Of a stretch of DNA of 60,252 nucleotides, positions 1 to 7,970 are shown piece by piece. A model generated the notes under the pieces. That model ran no database searches. It was not told where the DNA came from and saw only the letters and a program-made list of their open reading frames with translations. Source of the DNA: BS750m-G62 sp964577175 (GTDB lineage: Bacteria > Planctomycetota > Phycisphaerae > FEN-1346); the NCBI GenBank assembly GCA_964577175.1, contig CAZNYC010000005.1, positions 1 through 60,252 of the forward strand, given 5' to 3'. The number at the start of each line of letters is the position of its first letter. Within the stretch, counting starts at the first letter, position 1. The translations under genes were made by a program, and so were the position numbers.

Positions 1-221
1 CGCGACCGTGCAGGGCCTGGGGCCCGTCAGAATCCTTATCTTAATGCCATTGGTGCGTGTCACCGGAACTCCGGAACTCCAATCAGGGGCATCCGGCCCA
101 TCGGCACGGCCGGAGAAGGGCGGCCTGGCACATGGCGCATCCTCCCGGCCGGGCAAGCCGGCCGGGCCACACACGAACGTCGAACCTTGAGCGTTGAACC
201 TTGCGCTTTGAGATCGGGGGC
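1..221. other. Non-coding left edge with one palindrome
   Basis: I see no credible gene in this stretch. It holds a 9-bp perfect inverted repeat (CCCGGCCGG, loop GCAAG, CCGGCCGGG at 144-166), which on the minus strand has the CTTGC loop of the hairpin family found elsewhere in the window. It also holds a short imperfect tandem repeat near 180-212 (units resembling GTCGAACCTTGAGC). It lies just downstream of the minus-strand dehydrogenase gene, so the hairpin could act as a terminator, although no T-tract follows it. Confidence 0.5.
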
Positions 222-1298
222 TCACCCGCGCATGGCGAGGCCGGCCCATTTGCTCATCAGTTCCACGAGGGCCCCGCAATCGGCGTTGCCCATGCCGAGG
301 TTCTCGGCGGCCGAGAGGATCTGCCGGGTCGTCGCGGTGAGCGGGACGGGCAGGTCCATGTGCTGGGCGAGTTCCATGGCCAGGTTCAGGTCGTTGTGCA
401 TGTGGCGGAGGTAGAAGTTGGGACGGCCGCCGGGATTGACGACGATCTGTTCGGCGTCGCGCAGGGCCTGGGAATCGAGCGGCCCGGCGTGCAGGACCTC
501 CATCATCGTCTCGAAGGGGACGCCGTTCTTGCGGGCCAGGACGAAGTACTCGGCGAACGCCTGCGTCAGGCATGCCAGGAGGACGTTGCAGGCCACCTTG
601 AGGGTGGCGGCCTTGCCGACGTCGCCCACGTGATGGATATCGGAGCCGAGGCTTTCGAGGACCTTCCGCGCCTTGCCGAGGTCGTCCTCGTGGCCGCCGA
701 CGAGGATCTGGAGTTTCCCCTCGCGGGCGGCGTAAACGGACCGCATGACGGGGGCCTCGAGGTAGCGGACGGAGAGGCTGCGGAGGGCGGTGGCCGCCCG
801 GAACGCGATCGTGGGGCTCGTCGTCGAACAGTTGACGACGACGGCGCCGCGTTTCAGGCCGCGGCTGGCCCCTTTTTCGCCGAACAGGACGGTATCGAGG
901 GCGGCGTCGTCGGAGACCATGAGGATGACGACGTCGGCGCCCTTGGCGGCGTCGGCGGGGGTCTCGGTGAGGGTGGCGCCGGCGTCGACGGCCTCCTTGG
1001 CCTTCTCGGCGGTGCGGTTCCAGACCTGCAGGGAGAAGCCGGCCTGAAGCAGCCTGGCGGCCATGGGGACACCCATCAGCCCCTGTCCGATGAAGGCGAC
1101 CTTGGTCCGGCGGCGTTTGGAGCGGGACCGCCGGCGTTTGGACGTCGAGCCGCCGCTCTTCTTCTTCTTGGCGGCCTCCTTCTTCTTTGCGGTGTCCTTG
1201 GCCTTGGTCTTGGAGGCGGCGCCCTTGCTCGCCTTTTTCTTGGGCGACGACTTCCGGGCCGACGTCGACTTGGCTTTGCTGGACTTGGATTTGGCCAT
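222..1298 (-). CDS. Beta-hydroxyacid dehydrogenase (HIBADH/GLYR1-like) with a basic N-terminal tail
   Basis: 358 aa. Residues 1 to about 65 are almost only Lys, Arg, Ser and Ala, like a histone H1 or AlgP tail. After them comes a Rossmann domain starting VAFIGQGLMG, with NRT after strand 2 suggesting NADP, followed by the helical domain of the 3-hydroxyisobutyrate dehydrogenase family. The family lysine and asparagine are present in GKAATLKVACN. The usual substrate-binding APVSGG is replaced by APVMRS, so the substrate cannot be inferred. The start is the ATG at 1298 because AAGGA lies 7 nt upstream; an ATG at 1328 would overlap the upstream stop as ATGA but has no better ribosome site. It sits 26 nt behind the radical SAM gene, so the two are probably co-transcribed. 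The tail suggests nucleic-acid or polyanion binding; that is inference. Confidence 0.85.
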   Translation of the reverse strand: MAKSKSSKAKSTSARKSSPKKKASKGAASKTKAKDTAKKKEAAKKKKSGGSTSKRRRSRSKRRRTKVAFIGQGLMGVPMAARLLQAGFSLQVWNRTAEKAKEAVDAGATLTETPADAAKGADVVILMVSDDAALDTVLFGEKGASRGLKRGAVVVNCSTTSPTIAFRAATALRSLSVRYLEAPVMRSVYAAREGKLQILVGGHEDDLGKARKVLESLGSDIHHVGDVGKAATLKVACNVLLACLTQAFAEYFVLARKNGVPFETMMEVLHAGPLDSQALRDAEQIVVNPGGRPNFYLRHMHNDLNLAMELAQHMDLPVPLTATTRQILSAAENLGMGNADCGALVELMSKWAGLAMRG

Positions 1299-1324
1299 GG
1301 GCGAATCCTTATCGAAGAAGCGCG

Positions 1325-2344
1325 TCATTCCACGATGATCGGCAGGTCGGCTCCACACGCCTCGCAGGCGCTCCCCCGGAGCCGCATGCTGCTTACGCCC
1401 ATCCCGCGCCGCTGGATGACCGTGGCCCCGCACGCGGGGCACGCGGTGTCCTGCATGCCGGCGATGTTGCCGGCGTACACGTACCGCACTCCGGCTTGGC
1501 GTCCGGCGTCGATCGCCTGCCGGATCGTCTCCACAGGCGTCGCCGGCGTCTCCTGATCCTGGAAATCCGGGTGGAACCGCGTCACGTGCCACACCAGGTC
1601 CGGCGAGACGGAGGCGATGAAGCCGGCGATGCCCTTCAGGTCGTCCTCGGCGTCGTTCTGGCCGGGCACGAGCAGCGTTGTGACCTCCACGTGGACACCC
1701 GCCTCGTGCAGGCCGCCGATCGTCTCCTTCACGGGCTCCAGCCGCCCTTTGCAGACCTTGCGGTAGAACGCGTCGCTCCAGGCCTTGAGGTCGACGTTGG
1801 CGGCATCGAGCCAGTCGGCGGCCTGCCCGACGGCCTCGGGCGTCATGTAACCGTTCGTGACGAAGGTGTTCCTCATGCCCTCGTTACGGGCCAGGACGGC
1901 CGTATCCCGGGCGTATTCGAAGAAAACGGTCGGCTCCGTGTACGTGTACGACATGGATTGGCAGCCGCTGTCGATGGCGTCGCGGACGGCTCCCTCGGGC
2001 GACAGGGGCTGGCCGGGCATCTCGCCGGCGGACGACCGCGGCCACTGGGAGATCTGCCAGTTCTGGCAGAACCCGCACTGGAAGTTGCATCCGACGGTGG
2101 CGAGGGAGTACGCCCGCGACCCCGGCAGGAAATGGAACAGGGGTTTCTTCTCGATCGGGTCGACGTGGTTGGCGATGACGCGGCCGTAGACGAGCGTGAC
2201 GAGGGTGCCGCCGCGGTTCTCGCGGACCCGGCAGACGCCCCGGCGGCCGGGGGCGATGTGGCACCGGTGGGCGCACAGGAAGCAGTCGACGTTGTCGTCG
2301 GCGGCGGTCGTCCACAGGTCGGCCGTGTGGCCTTCGGGCTGCAT
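1325..2344 (-). CDS. amrS: AmmeMemoRadiSam system radical SAM enzyme
   Basis: 339 aa. Radical SAM protein of the AmmeMemoRadiSam type, related to pyruvate formate-lyase activating enzymes. The SAM/4Fe-4S cluster motif is CNFQCGFCQNW. An N-terminal Cys/His cluster (CFLCAHRCHI, then GVC) and a C-terminal pair of zinc-type knuckles (CPACG and CEACG) match the usual layout of this family. The family normally travels with AMMECR1-like and Memo-like proteins, but neither is in this window. The start is the ATG at 2344, preceded by AAAGG; an upstream in-frame start at 2401 would add 19 low-complexity residues. The natural substrate of the family is not settled. It is probably the first gene of a two-gene unit with the basic-tailed dehydrogenase. 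The symbol is the generic family name. Confidence 0.85.
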   Translation of the reverse strand: MQPEGHTADLWTTAADDNVDCFLCAHRCHIAPGRRGVCRVRENRGGTLVTLVYGRVIANHVDPIEKKPLFHFLPGSRAYSLATVGCNFQCGFCQNWQISQWPRSSAGEMPGQPLSPEGAVRDAIDSGCQSMSYTYTEPTVFFEYARDTAVLARNEGMRNTFVTNGYMTPEAVGQAADWLDAANVDLKAWSDAFYRKVCKGRLEPVKETIGGLHEAGVHVEVTTLLVPGQNDAEDDLKGIAGFIASVSPDLVWHVTRFHPDFQDQETPATPVETIRQAIDAGRQAGVRYVYAGNIAGMQDTACPACGATVIQRRGMGVSSMRLRGSACEACGADLPIIVE

Positions 2345-2425
2345 GGTGTTGCCTTTGCAGGACTTAGGGCGTTCGGGGCCCCGGCCATTCGCTTCGCTCA
2401 TGACCGGGCGTTGTTGCGTATTCCT

Positions 2426-2532
2426 GCGCGGCGGCCCTCGCGGCCCACCGCGCCGAAGCGTGTTTTTGCGCGGGGGGCCAAGGGCCCCGCCGCCTCACGT
2501 TCTCGCGGCCGGACAAGACCGGCCGTGGCACG
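2426..2532. repeat. Three consecutive hairpin palindromes
   Basis: Between the site-2 protease stop and the radical SAM start lie three GC-rich inverted repeats: 2426-2453 (GCGCGGCGGCCC, then CGGCCCACCGCGC), 2468-2492 (GCGGGGGGCC, then GGGCCCCGC) and 2505-2532 (CGGCCGG, loop ACAAGA, CCGGCCG, then TGGCAC). The third is an inverted copy of the GTGCCACGG hairpin family. They occupy the 209-bp gap and leave little room for an ordinary promoter. Confidence 0.7.
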
Positions 2533-2553
2533 TTTTCTCTTGCGAAACAGCCC

Positions 2554-3816
2554 TCAGCCGCCCTCGCCGAGTTCGGTCCTTATCTGAAGCAGGTTCATCA
2601 GGTCGTGTCGGGTGACGACGCCGGCCAAACTGCCGTCGTCGGCGACGACGGGCAGGTAGGCCCCGTCGGCCTGTGTGAGTTTGCGGAAGACGTCGCCAAG
2701 GTCCTCGTCGGGGCGGGTGGTCGTGGCCTCGTCCACCGGCTGCATGGCCTCGCGGACGGTGCGGACGTCCCACTGGCTCTTCGGCAGGGAGCGGACGGCG
2801 CCCAGACGAACGCTGCCCTGCACCTGCCCGCCGTCGCTTACCACCGGGAAACTCTGCCGGCGGTACTTGTAGAAGTACTCCGGGACGAGGCGGTCGAGGG
2901 TCAGGTCCGGCCCGACGGCGGTGGCGTCCTCAGAGAGGACGTCGCGGGCCGTCAGGCCCTTCAGGGCCTCGCGCAGACGGACCTGCTCGTAACTTCCCTT
3001 GGCGGCGTGCCAGAGGAACATGCCGATGACGACGAGCCAGAACCCGCCGAGCATGCCGCCGAAGAGCAGGCTCATGGCGCCGAGGCCGATCAGGCCAGCC
3101 GCCACGCCGCGCCCGCACCACGACGCCACGCGGGTGGCCTGGCGAAAATTGCCGAGCACCTTCCACAGGACGGCCCGCAGCAGCCGGCCGCCGTCCAGCG
3201 GGAAACCCGGCACGAGGTTGAAGGTCATGAGCAGCAGGTTGATGAAGGCGAAGTAGAACAGCAGGGCCCGGGCCTGAGGCGGCAGGAAACCGCGTCCCAC
3301 GAGGTACAGGATGCCGCACGCCACCCCGATGGCCAGGCTCATCAACGGACCCGCCGCCGCCACCTTGAACTCGATATCGGGGGTGCGCGCCTCGCCGCCG
3401 ATGCGGGCCATGCCGCCGAAGATGAAGAGCGTAATGCCCTCGACGGGAATCCCCGCGTCCTTCGCCACCAGGCTGTGCGAGAGTTCGTGCGCCAGGACGC
3501 ACACAAAGAGGCCCAGGGCCCCGATGAACCCGAGAACCCAGTACTGCCACCACGGCCACCGCTGGACGCCGAAGCGTTTGTCGATGGCCTCCTCGGGCAT
3601 GCCGGGGTGGTCCTGGGCGTACCGCTCCATGCGGGCCTCGATTTCGGCGCCCTTGCCCCACCATCCGCCCTCGGCCAGGCTGCTCAGGGGCAGCACGACC
3701 ACCGCCAGGCTGTAGGTGAGCAGGGCCACGATGATCAGCCACGTCACGTGGACGCGGACCGTGATGCCGAAGATGCGGGCAACGGGTAAGCCCGATGCGA
3801 GCGCCTGCTTGGCCAT
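2554..3816 (-). CDS. Site-2 protease (M50) with C-terminal CBS pair
   Basis: 420 aa. Membrane metalloprotease of the SpoIVFB/Rip3 type, cutting substrates within the membrane. The zinc motif HELSH is at about residues 110-114 inside a transmembrane helix, and the second metal motif is NLVPGFPLDGG. Further hydrophobic helices lie at about 18-45, 92-112, 170-215 and 225-270. Residues from about 275 to the end form two CBS domains, which in this family sense adenine nucleotides. A soluble insert at about 50-90 precedes the catalytic helix. The start is the ATG at 3816, with GGAAGGG just upstream; an in-frame start at 3843 gives only nine unconvincing extra residues. Neighbours do not suggest a substrate. 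Confidence 0.88.
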   Translation of the reverse strand: MAKQALASGLPVARIFGITVRVHVTWLIIVALLTYSLAVVVLPLSSLAEGGWWGKGAEIEARMERYAQDHPGMPEEAIDKRFGVQRWPWWQYWVLGFIGALGLFVCVLAHELSHSLVAKDAGIPVEGITLFIFGGMARIGGEARTPDIEFKVAAAGPLMSLAIGVACGILYLVGRGFLPPQARALLFYFAFINLLLMTFNLVPGFPLDGGRLLRAVLWKVLGNFRQATRVASWCGRGVAAGLIGLGAMSLLFGGMLGGFWLVVIGMFLWHAAKGSYEQVRLREALKGLTARDVLSEDATAVGPDLTLDRLVPEYFYKYRRQSFPVVSDGGQVQGSVRLGAVRSLPKSQWDVRTVREAMQPVDEATTTRPDEDLGDVFRKLTQADGAYLPVVADDGSLAGVVTRHDLMNLLQIRTELGEGG

Positions 3817-3975
3817 GACTGCCCTTCCGTGAGGTGCCGCCACTGAACGTCCATTATAGCGTCGTGGCGCGGGAGTTCATCCAAAAATCGAAAGATATGC
3901 CGCGGGACCCCCATATGTTGGGGGGCCTGCCGGGTTTTTCCGCTACGGCGCCCCGGCCCGCGGCCGTCCGCGGAC

Positions 3976-5016
3976 TCAGGACCCGTCGTTTCCTCCCGTG
4001 CCGACCACGACATTCTGTGGCTGGCCCGAGAGGAACCCCGCTATGTTGTGAACCGTCGTGTTCAGGATCTTGTGAACCGCCTCCTCGCTGTTGAAGCCGA
4101 TGTGCGGCGTGACGATGACGTTGTCCATCCTCAGCAGGATCGTGTTCTGGACCAGCGTCTGGAGTTGCTCGGTGTCGTACCGGCGGGAGAGCATCTCGCC
4201 CTCCTCCCGGATGGCCGTCTCCTCCTCCAGGACGTCCAGCCCCGCCCCCGCCAGTTGGCCGCCGCGAAGCGCCTGGACGAGGGCGTCGGTGTCCACCAGC
4301 CCGCCGCGGGCCGTGTTGATGAGGATGGCGCCGTCCTTCATGCGGTCGATGGCACCGGAGTCGATCATGTGCTCGTTCTCGTCCGTCAGCGGGCAGTGCA
4401 GCGTCACGATGTCCGACTCGGCCAGCAGCGTGTCGAGGTCCACGTAGCGGAAGCCGAGGGCGTCGGCCATTGCGGCCACGGGGGCCACGTCGAACGCCAG
4501 GACCCGCATCTGAAACCCCAGCGCGATGCGGATGACGTGCGTGCCGATGGACCCCGTGCCGACGACGCCGAGCGTGCGGTCCCGCAGGTCGATGCCGCGG
4601 AGCCCCTCGATGCTGAACCGTCCGCGGATCGTCTGCTCGTACGCCTTGTGGACCCGCCGCGTCAGGGCCAGCAGCAGGGCGAAGGTGTGCTCGGCCACCG
4701 TGTTCGCCCCGTAGGTGGGCACGTTGCAGACGGTGATGCCGCGCTCGCGGCAGGCGTCGACCGCGATGTGGTCCACGCCCGTCGAGCGCGTCGTGATGAG
4801 CCGCAGGTTCGGAAGCGCCTCCAGCACCTCCTCGGTGACCTGGCTGTGGATGAACGGGGAGAGGCAGGCGACGTCCTCGTAGCGGTCCAGGGAGAGGTCC
4901 TGGACGGTGTCGCCGGTGGTCTCGAAGGCGCAATGCTCCTGGCAGTGGGAGCGGAGGTAGTCGGACTCCCAGTCCTGGACCTCGACGAAGAGGGTCTTGA
5001 AATCGTCCTGGGGCAT
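3976..5016 (-). CDS. NAD-dependent D-2-hydroxyacid dehydrogenase
   Basis: 346 aa. Reduces a 2-keto acid to a D-2-hydroxy acid, or the reverse, as in the D-lactate/phosphoglycerate dehydrogenase superfamily. The N-terminal substrate domain contains TTRSTGVDHI. The nucleotide loop is GVVGTGSIG. The catalytic Arg, Glu and His lie in NTARGGLVD, LDVLEEE and TPHIGFN. Overall it resembles the LdhA-like group. The exact substrate cannot be told from sequence. The ATG at 5016 has GGGGAG about 7 nt upstream and is preferred to an in-frame start at 5094. It stands alone between hairpin-rich gaps. Confidence 0.88.
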   Translation of the reverse strand: MPQDDFKTLFVEVQDWESDYLRSHCQEHCAFETTGDTVQDLSLDRYEDVACLSPFIHSQVTEEVLEALPNLRLITTRSTGVDHIAVDACRERGITVCNVPTYGANTVAEHTFALLLALTRRVHKAYEQTIRGRFSIEGLRGIDLRDRTLGVVGTGSIGTHVIRIALGFQMRVLAFDVAPVAAMADALGFRYVDLDTLLAESDIVTLHCPLTDENEHMIDSGAIDRMKDGAILINTARGGLVDTDALVQALRGGQLAGAGLDVLEEETAIREEGEMLSRRYDTEQLQTLVQNTILLRMDNVIVTPHIGFNSEEAVHKILNTTVHNIAGFLSGQPQNVVVGTGGNDGS

Positions 5017-5316
5017 GGTGGCTCTCCCCTGCTGGGTTTGCATGCGCCGTGTTGAGCCGGCGACCGAAGGTCGCCGGTCGTTTGGTATCGTCACGGGCCC
5101 AGGCGCTCGCGGCGACGTGCCGTCGCCGGCTCAACGGCGTGTCCCGCACGGCGGGGCTCCCGGCCCGCCGCGCTCACCCATCGCGCACGTGCCACGGTTT
5201 GCTTGTCAAACCGTGTTCTTTACTCTTCAGGCACGGATTGGCAGGCAATCCGTGGCACCTGCCCGCGCGCGGTGCCTCAGGAGAGATACACCGCGCGGAA
5301 CCCGTATCCCGCCGCC
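5017..5316. other. Intergenic gap between ligA and the hydroxyacid dehydrogenase gene
   Basis: No gene is seen. It contains a GC-rich imperfect palindrome around 5128-5180 and the two perfect hairpins annotated at 5193-5254. The gap follows the ligA stop and precedes the dehydrogenase start, both on the minus strand, so it must contain any terminator and promoter between them. I see no clear -10/-35 pair. Confidence 0.5.
5193..5254. repeat. Two opposed GTGCCACGG-type hairpins
   Basis: The first hairpin is CACGGTTTG, loop CTTGT, CAAACCGTG (5193-5215). The second is CACGGATTG, loop GCAGG, CAATCCGTG (5232-5254), in the opposite orientation. Both have perfect 9-bp stems, and the outer flank reads GTGC or GCAC. 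The stem core differs (TTTG/CAAA against ATTG/CAAT) yet pairing is kept on both sides, which suggests selection on the fold. Confidence 0.8.
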
Positions 5317-7359
5317 TCACCCCTTCCCGACCATCTTCAGAAACGCCGCCTCGTCCAGCGTTTCGGTGCCGTGCTTCTCGGCGTCGCGGGTCTTGGAGGC
5401 GCCGGGACTCTCGCCGAGGACGAGGTAATCGGTCTTGGCGGAGACGCTCGAAGCGGCCTTGCCGCCTTCGGTCCGAATCAGCTCCTGGACCTCGTCGCGG
5501 GTCATGGCCTGGAGTTCGCCCGTGACGACGATCGTGAGGCCTTCCAGCCGCCCGCCGCCCTTTGGCCACTCCATCTTGGGGTCGATGCCGTGGTCTTTCA
5601 GTTTCTTGAGGAGGGCCTGGTTCTTCTCGTTCTCGAACCAGTCGGCGATGCTGCCGGCCACTTCGGGCCCCACGTCCTCGACGGCCAGGAGGGCGTCCTC
5701 ATCGGCGCCCGCGAGGTCGTCGAGGGACCCGAATCGGGCCGCCAGGACGTCAGCCGTCGCCCGGCCCACGTGGCGGATGCCCAGGCCGTAGACGACCCGC
5801 GGCAGGGTGGCCCGGTCCTTGCTCGCCTCAATCGCCTCCACGAGGTTCGTGGCGCTCTTCTCGGCCATGCGGTCCAGGTCGGCGACGGCGTCTGCCTGCA
5901 GGTCGTACAGGTCGGCCACGTCGCCGACGAGGTCCGTCTCGACGAGTTGATCGACGAGTTTCTCGCCGAGGCCGTCGATATCCAGGGCCTGCTTCGAGCC
6001 CCAGTGCAGGATGCTCTCCTTGACCTGGGCGGGGCACGAGGCGTTCGTGCACCGGGTGACGGCCTCGCCCTCGGGCTTCACGACCTCGCCGCCGCACACG
6101 GGGCACGTCTCGGGCAGGTGATACGTCTTCGCCCCCTTCGGCCGCTTGTCCTCGATGACCTTCACGACGTGGGGAATGACGTCGCCGGCCCGTTCCACGA
6201 GGACCGTGTCGCCGACGCGGATGTCCTTGCGGTCCACCTCGTCCTGGTTGTGCAGGCTGACGTTCGTGACCGTGACGCCGCCGATCTGGACGGGCTCGAG
6301 TTTCGCCACGGGCGTGACGGCCCCGGTCCGGCCGACCTGCGCCTGGATGTCCTTGATTCTGGTGGTCTCCTGCCGCGGGGCGAACTTGTAGGCGATGGCC
6401 CACCGGGGGTTGGCCGCCCGCACGCCGAGCCGCTCGTGGTCGGCCAGGCGATCGACCTTGAAGACGCAGCCGTCGATCTCGTACGGCAGGTCGTCGCGGC
6501 GCTGCTCCAGGTCGTGGTGCCACCGGATGGCCTCGTCCACACCCTCGAGGCGGCCGGCTTCCGGGCAGGTCTTCAGACCCAGGTCCCGCATCGCCTCCAG
6601 GCACGCCCACTGGGTATCGGGGCGGGAGGAGGAGGCCGGGGCCATTTCCCAGAAGAAGATGCGCAGGGGCCGCTCGGCCGTTATCTTCGGATCCAGTTGT
6701 CGCAGGCTGCCCGCGGCGGCGTTGCGCGGGTTGGCGAACGTCTTGTTGCCCGCCTCCTCCTGCCGTCGGTTAAACGCCTCGAACTCCTCCTTCTCCATGT
6801 ACACCTCGCCCCGGACCACCAGGTGGTTCGGCACGGTCGCATCGCTGCGGCGGAGGCGCATCGGCACCTCGGCGATGGTCCGGACGTTGGCCGTCACGTC
6901 CTCGCCGGTCTGGCCGTCGCCGCGGGTGGCGGCGGCGGCGTACCGGCCGCGCTCGTAGACGATCTCGATGCTGACGCCGTCGTACTTGGGCTCGGCGACG
7001 AGGGGGACGGCGTCGGCGCCGAGTTCCTTGCGGCAGGTGTCGGCGAAGCGTCGCATGCCGTCCTCGTCGTAGACGGACAGGAGGCTGCGCATGGGGGTTT
7101 CGTGATCGCGTGTGGCGAAGCCCTCGCGCGGCTCGCCGCCCACGCGCCGGGTGGGGCTGTTCGGCGTGACGAGGTCCGGGTAGGCCTCCTCGATAGCCCG
7201 GAGTTCTTCCATGAGGGCGTCGAACTCGGCGTCGGAGATCTCCGGGTCGTCCAGGACGTGGTACCGGTCGTTGTGGTGGGCGATTTCCTCGCGGAGGTCC
7301 TCGGCGCGCTGCTCGGCCTCTTGCTTGGTCATGTCGGAGGGGTCGGTCTTTTTCGCCAT
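5317..7359 (-). CDS. ligA: NAD-dependent DNA ligase LigA
   Basis: 680 aa, the usual length for bacterial LigA. Seals nicks during replication and repair using NAD+. The layout is: Ia domain (residues 10-70), adenylation domain with the nucleotidyl lysine in KYDG (Lys125) and the TRGDG motif, OB fold, four-cysteine zinc finger (CPVCGG, then CTNASC), helix-hairpin-helix region, and a C-terminal BRCT domain (last 80 residues). The first in-frame start at 7368 is TTG; the ATG at 7359, with GAGGA about 9 nt upstream, is the better start. The second residue of the K-x-D-G motif is Tyr where most bacterial ligases have Ile. Confidence 0.97.
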   Translation of the reverse strand: MAKKTDPSDMTKQEAEQRAEDLREEIAHHNDRYHVLDDPEISDAEFDALMEELRAIEEAYPDLVTPNSPTRRVGGEPREGFATRDHETPMRSLLSVYDEDGMRRFADTCRKELGADAVPLVAEPKYDGVSIEIVYERGRYAAAATRGDGQTGEDVTANVRTIAEVPMRLRRSDATVPNHLVVRGEVYMEKEEFEAFNRRQEEAGNKTFANPRNAAAGSLRQLDPKITAERPLRIFFWEMAPASSSRPDTQWACLEAMRDLGLKTCPEAGRLEGVDEAIRWHHDLEQRRDDLPYEIDGCVFKVDRLADHERLGVRAANPRWAIAYKFAPRQETTRIKDIQAQVGRTGAVTPVAKLEPVQIGGVTVTNVSLHNQDEVDRKDIRVGDTVLVERAGDVIPHVVKVIEDKRPKGAKTYHLPETCPVCGGEVVKPEGEAVTRCTNASCPAQVKESILHWGSKQALDIDGLGEKLVDQLVETDLVGDVADLYDLQADAVADLDRMAEKSATNLVEAIEASKDRATLPRVVYGLGIRHVGRATADVLAARFGSLDDLAGADEDALLAVEDVGPEVAGSIADWFENEKNQALLKKLKDHGIDPKMEWPKGGGRLEGLTIVVTGELQAMTRDEVQELIRTEGGKAASSVSAKTDYLVLGESPGASKTRDAEKHGTETLDEAAFLKMVGKG

Positions 7360-7401
7360 CGATGCCAATCCTCATTCGATGAGAAACGCGCCGCGCCAGA
7401 C

Positions 7402-7501
7402 TGTCATTCTGAGGCTCCGCTTGCGGAGCCGAAGAATCTCGCCGTGCGAACGGCATCAAGGCAAGATTCTTCGTCGGCCTTGCGGCCTCCTCAGAATGAC
7501 A
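7402..7501. mobile_element. TGTCATTCTGAGG inverted-repeat element, short form
   Basis: A 100-bp element begins TGTCATTCTGAGG and ends with the exact reverse complement CCTCAGAATGACA. Inner inverted copies of GAAGAATCT and AGATTCTTC are also present. It encodes nothing and looks like a MITE or a large palindromic repeat. Two longer relatives lie at 43584-43870 and 52148-52345. This copy lacks their outer GAGGCCGGTAA ends. It sits directly upstream of ligA. Confidence 0.8.
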
Positions 7502-7970
7502 ACCATGAAAACTCCCTTTACCGGACTCAATAGCCGTCCTGCTCGCAGGGCGCGGCTCCCGCGGCGCGCGGCCCCGTGCCACGGCCGCTCTTGCCCGGCC
7601 GTGCGCTGCAAAACGGCGCGCGGCCCGCTCGTGCCGGCGGCGCAGCACCTTGCATCGTGTCCAGTAGCGCACAGCGGGGGTTCGAATGCAAGCGCACACC
7701 GACTTTTCAGGCCGTGAAAGCCCCTGTCGGTCCACAAGGCATTTGACTTCCGCCCGTTTGAGCGTATGTATTAGGTAGCCGCCGGCGGGGCTCCGGGAGT
7801 GGTCTGCCGTCGTCGGCCGCCTCAGAGCCCGTCCGGAGAGGCGCTTCGGGACGGGATGGGACTCACACGACACCCGAATTCGGTGCGCACCAAAGTGCGT
7901 CGCAACGGGGGACGCCGGCCGAGAGGCCGCGTCGCCCGTTTTCTATTGGGGGGAGCACGGGGCACCCACG
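7502..7970. other. Intergenic region upstream of the PEP-CTERM gene
   Basis: No gene is seen. It contains a GTGCCACGG-family hairpin at 7580-7603 (CACGGCCG, loop CTCTTGCC, CGGCCGTG) and a probable promoter at 7743-7770. The remaining 200 nt before the ATG at 7971 would be a long 5' leader. It includes several GC-rich inverted segments but nothing I recognise as a riboswitch. Confidence 0.5.
7743..7770 (+). promoter_or_regulatory. Promoter candidate for the first PEP-CTERM gene
   Basis: TTGACT, a 16-bp spacer, then TATGTA. The spacer begins TCCGCCCGT and closely resembles the spacer of the second PEP-CTERM promoter at 17965-17992. The start codon is about 200 nt downstream. Confidence 0.5.

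Noticed and set aside
8..190. 60-codon open frame at the left edge
   Set aside because: No ribosome site, repeat-like sequence and a hairpin inside it; nothing supports translation.
5203..7533. 776-codon open frame on the plus strand opposite ligA
   Set aside because: Shadow of ligA caused by GC-rich codon bias; the ligA frame has all family motifs.
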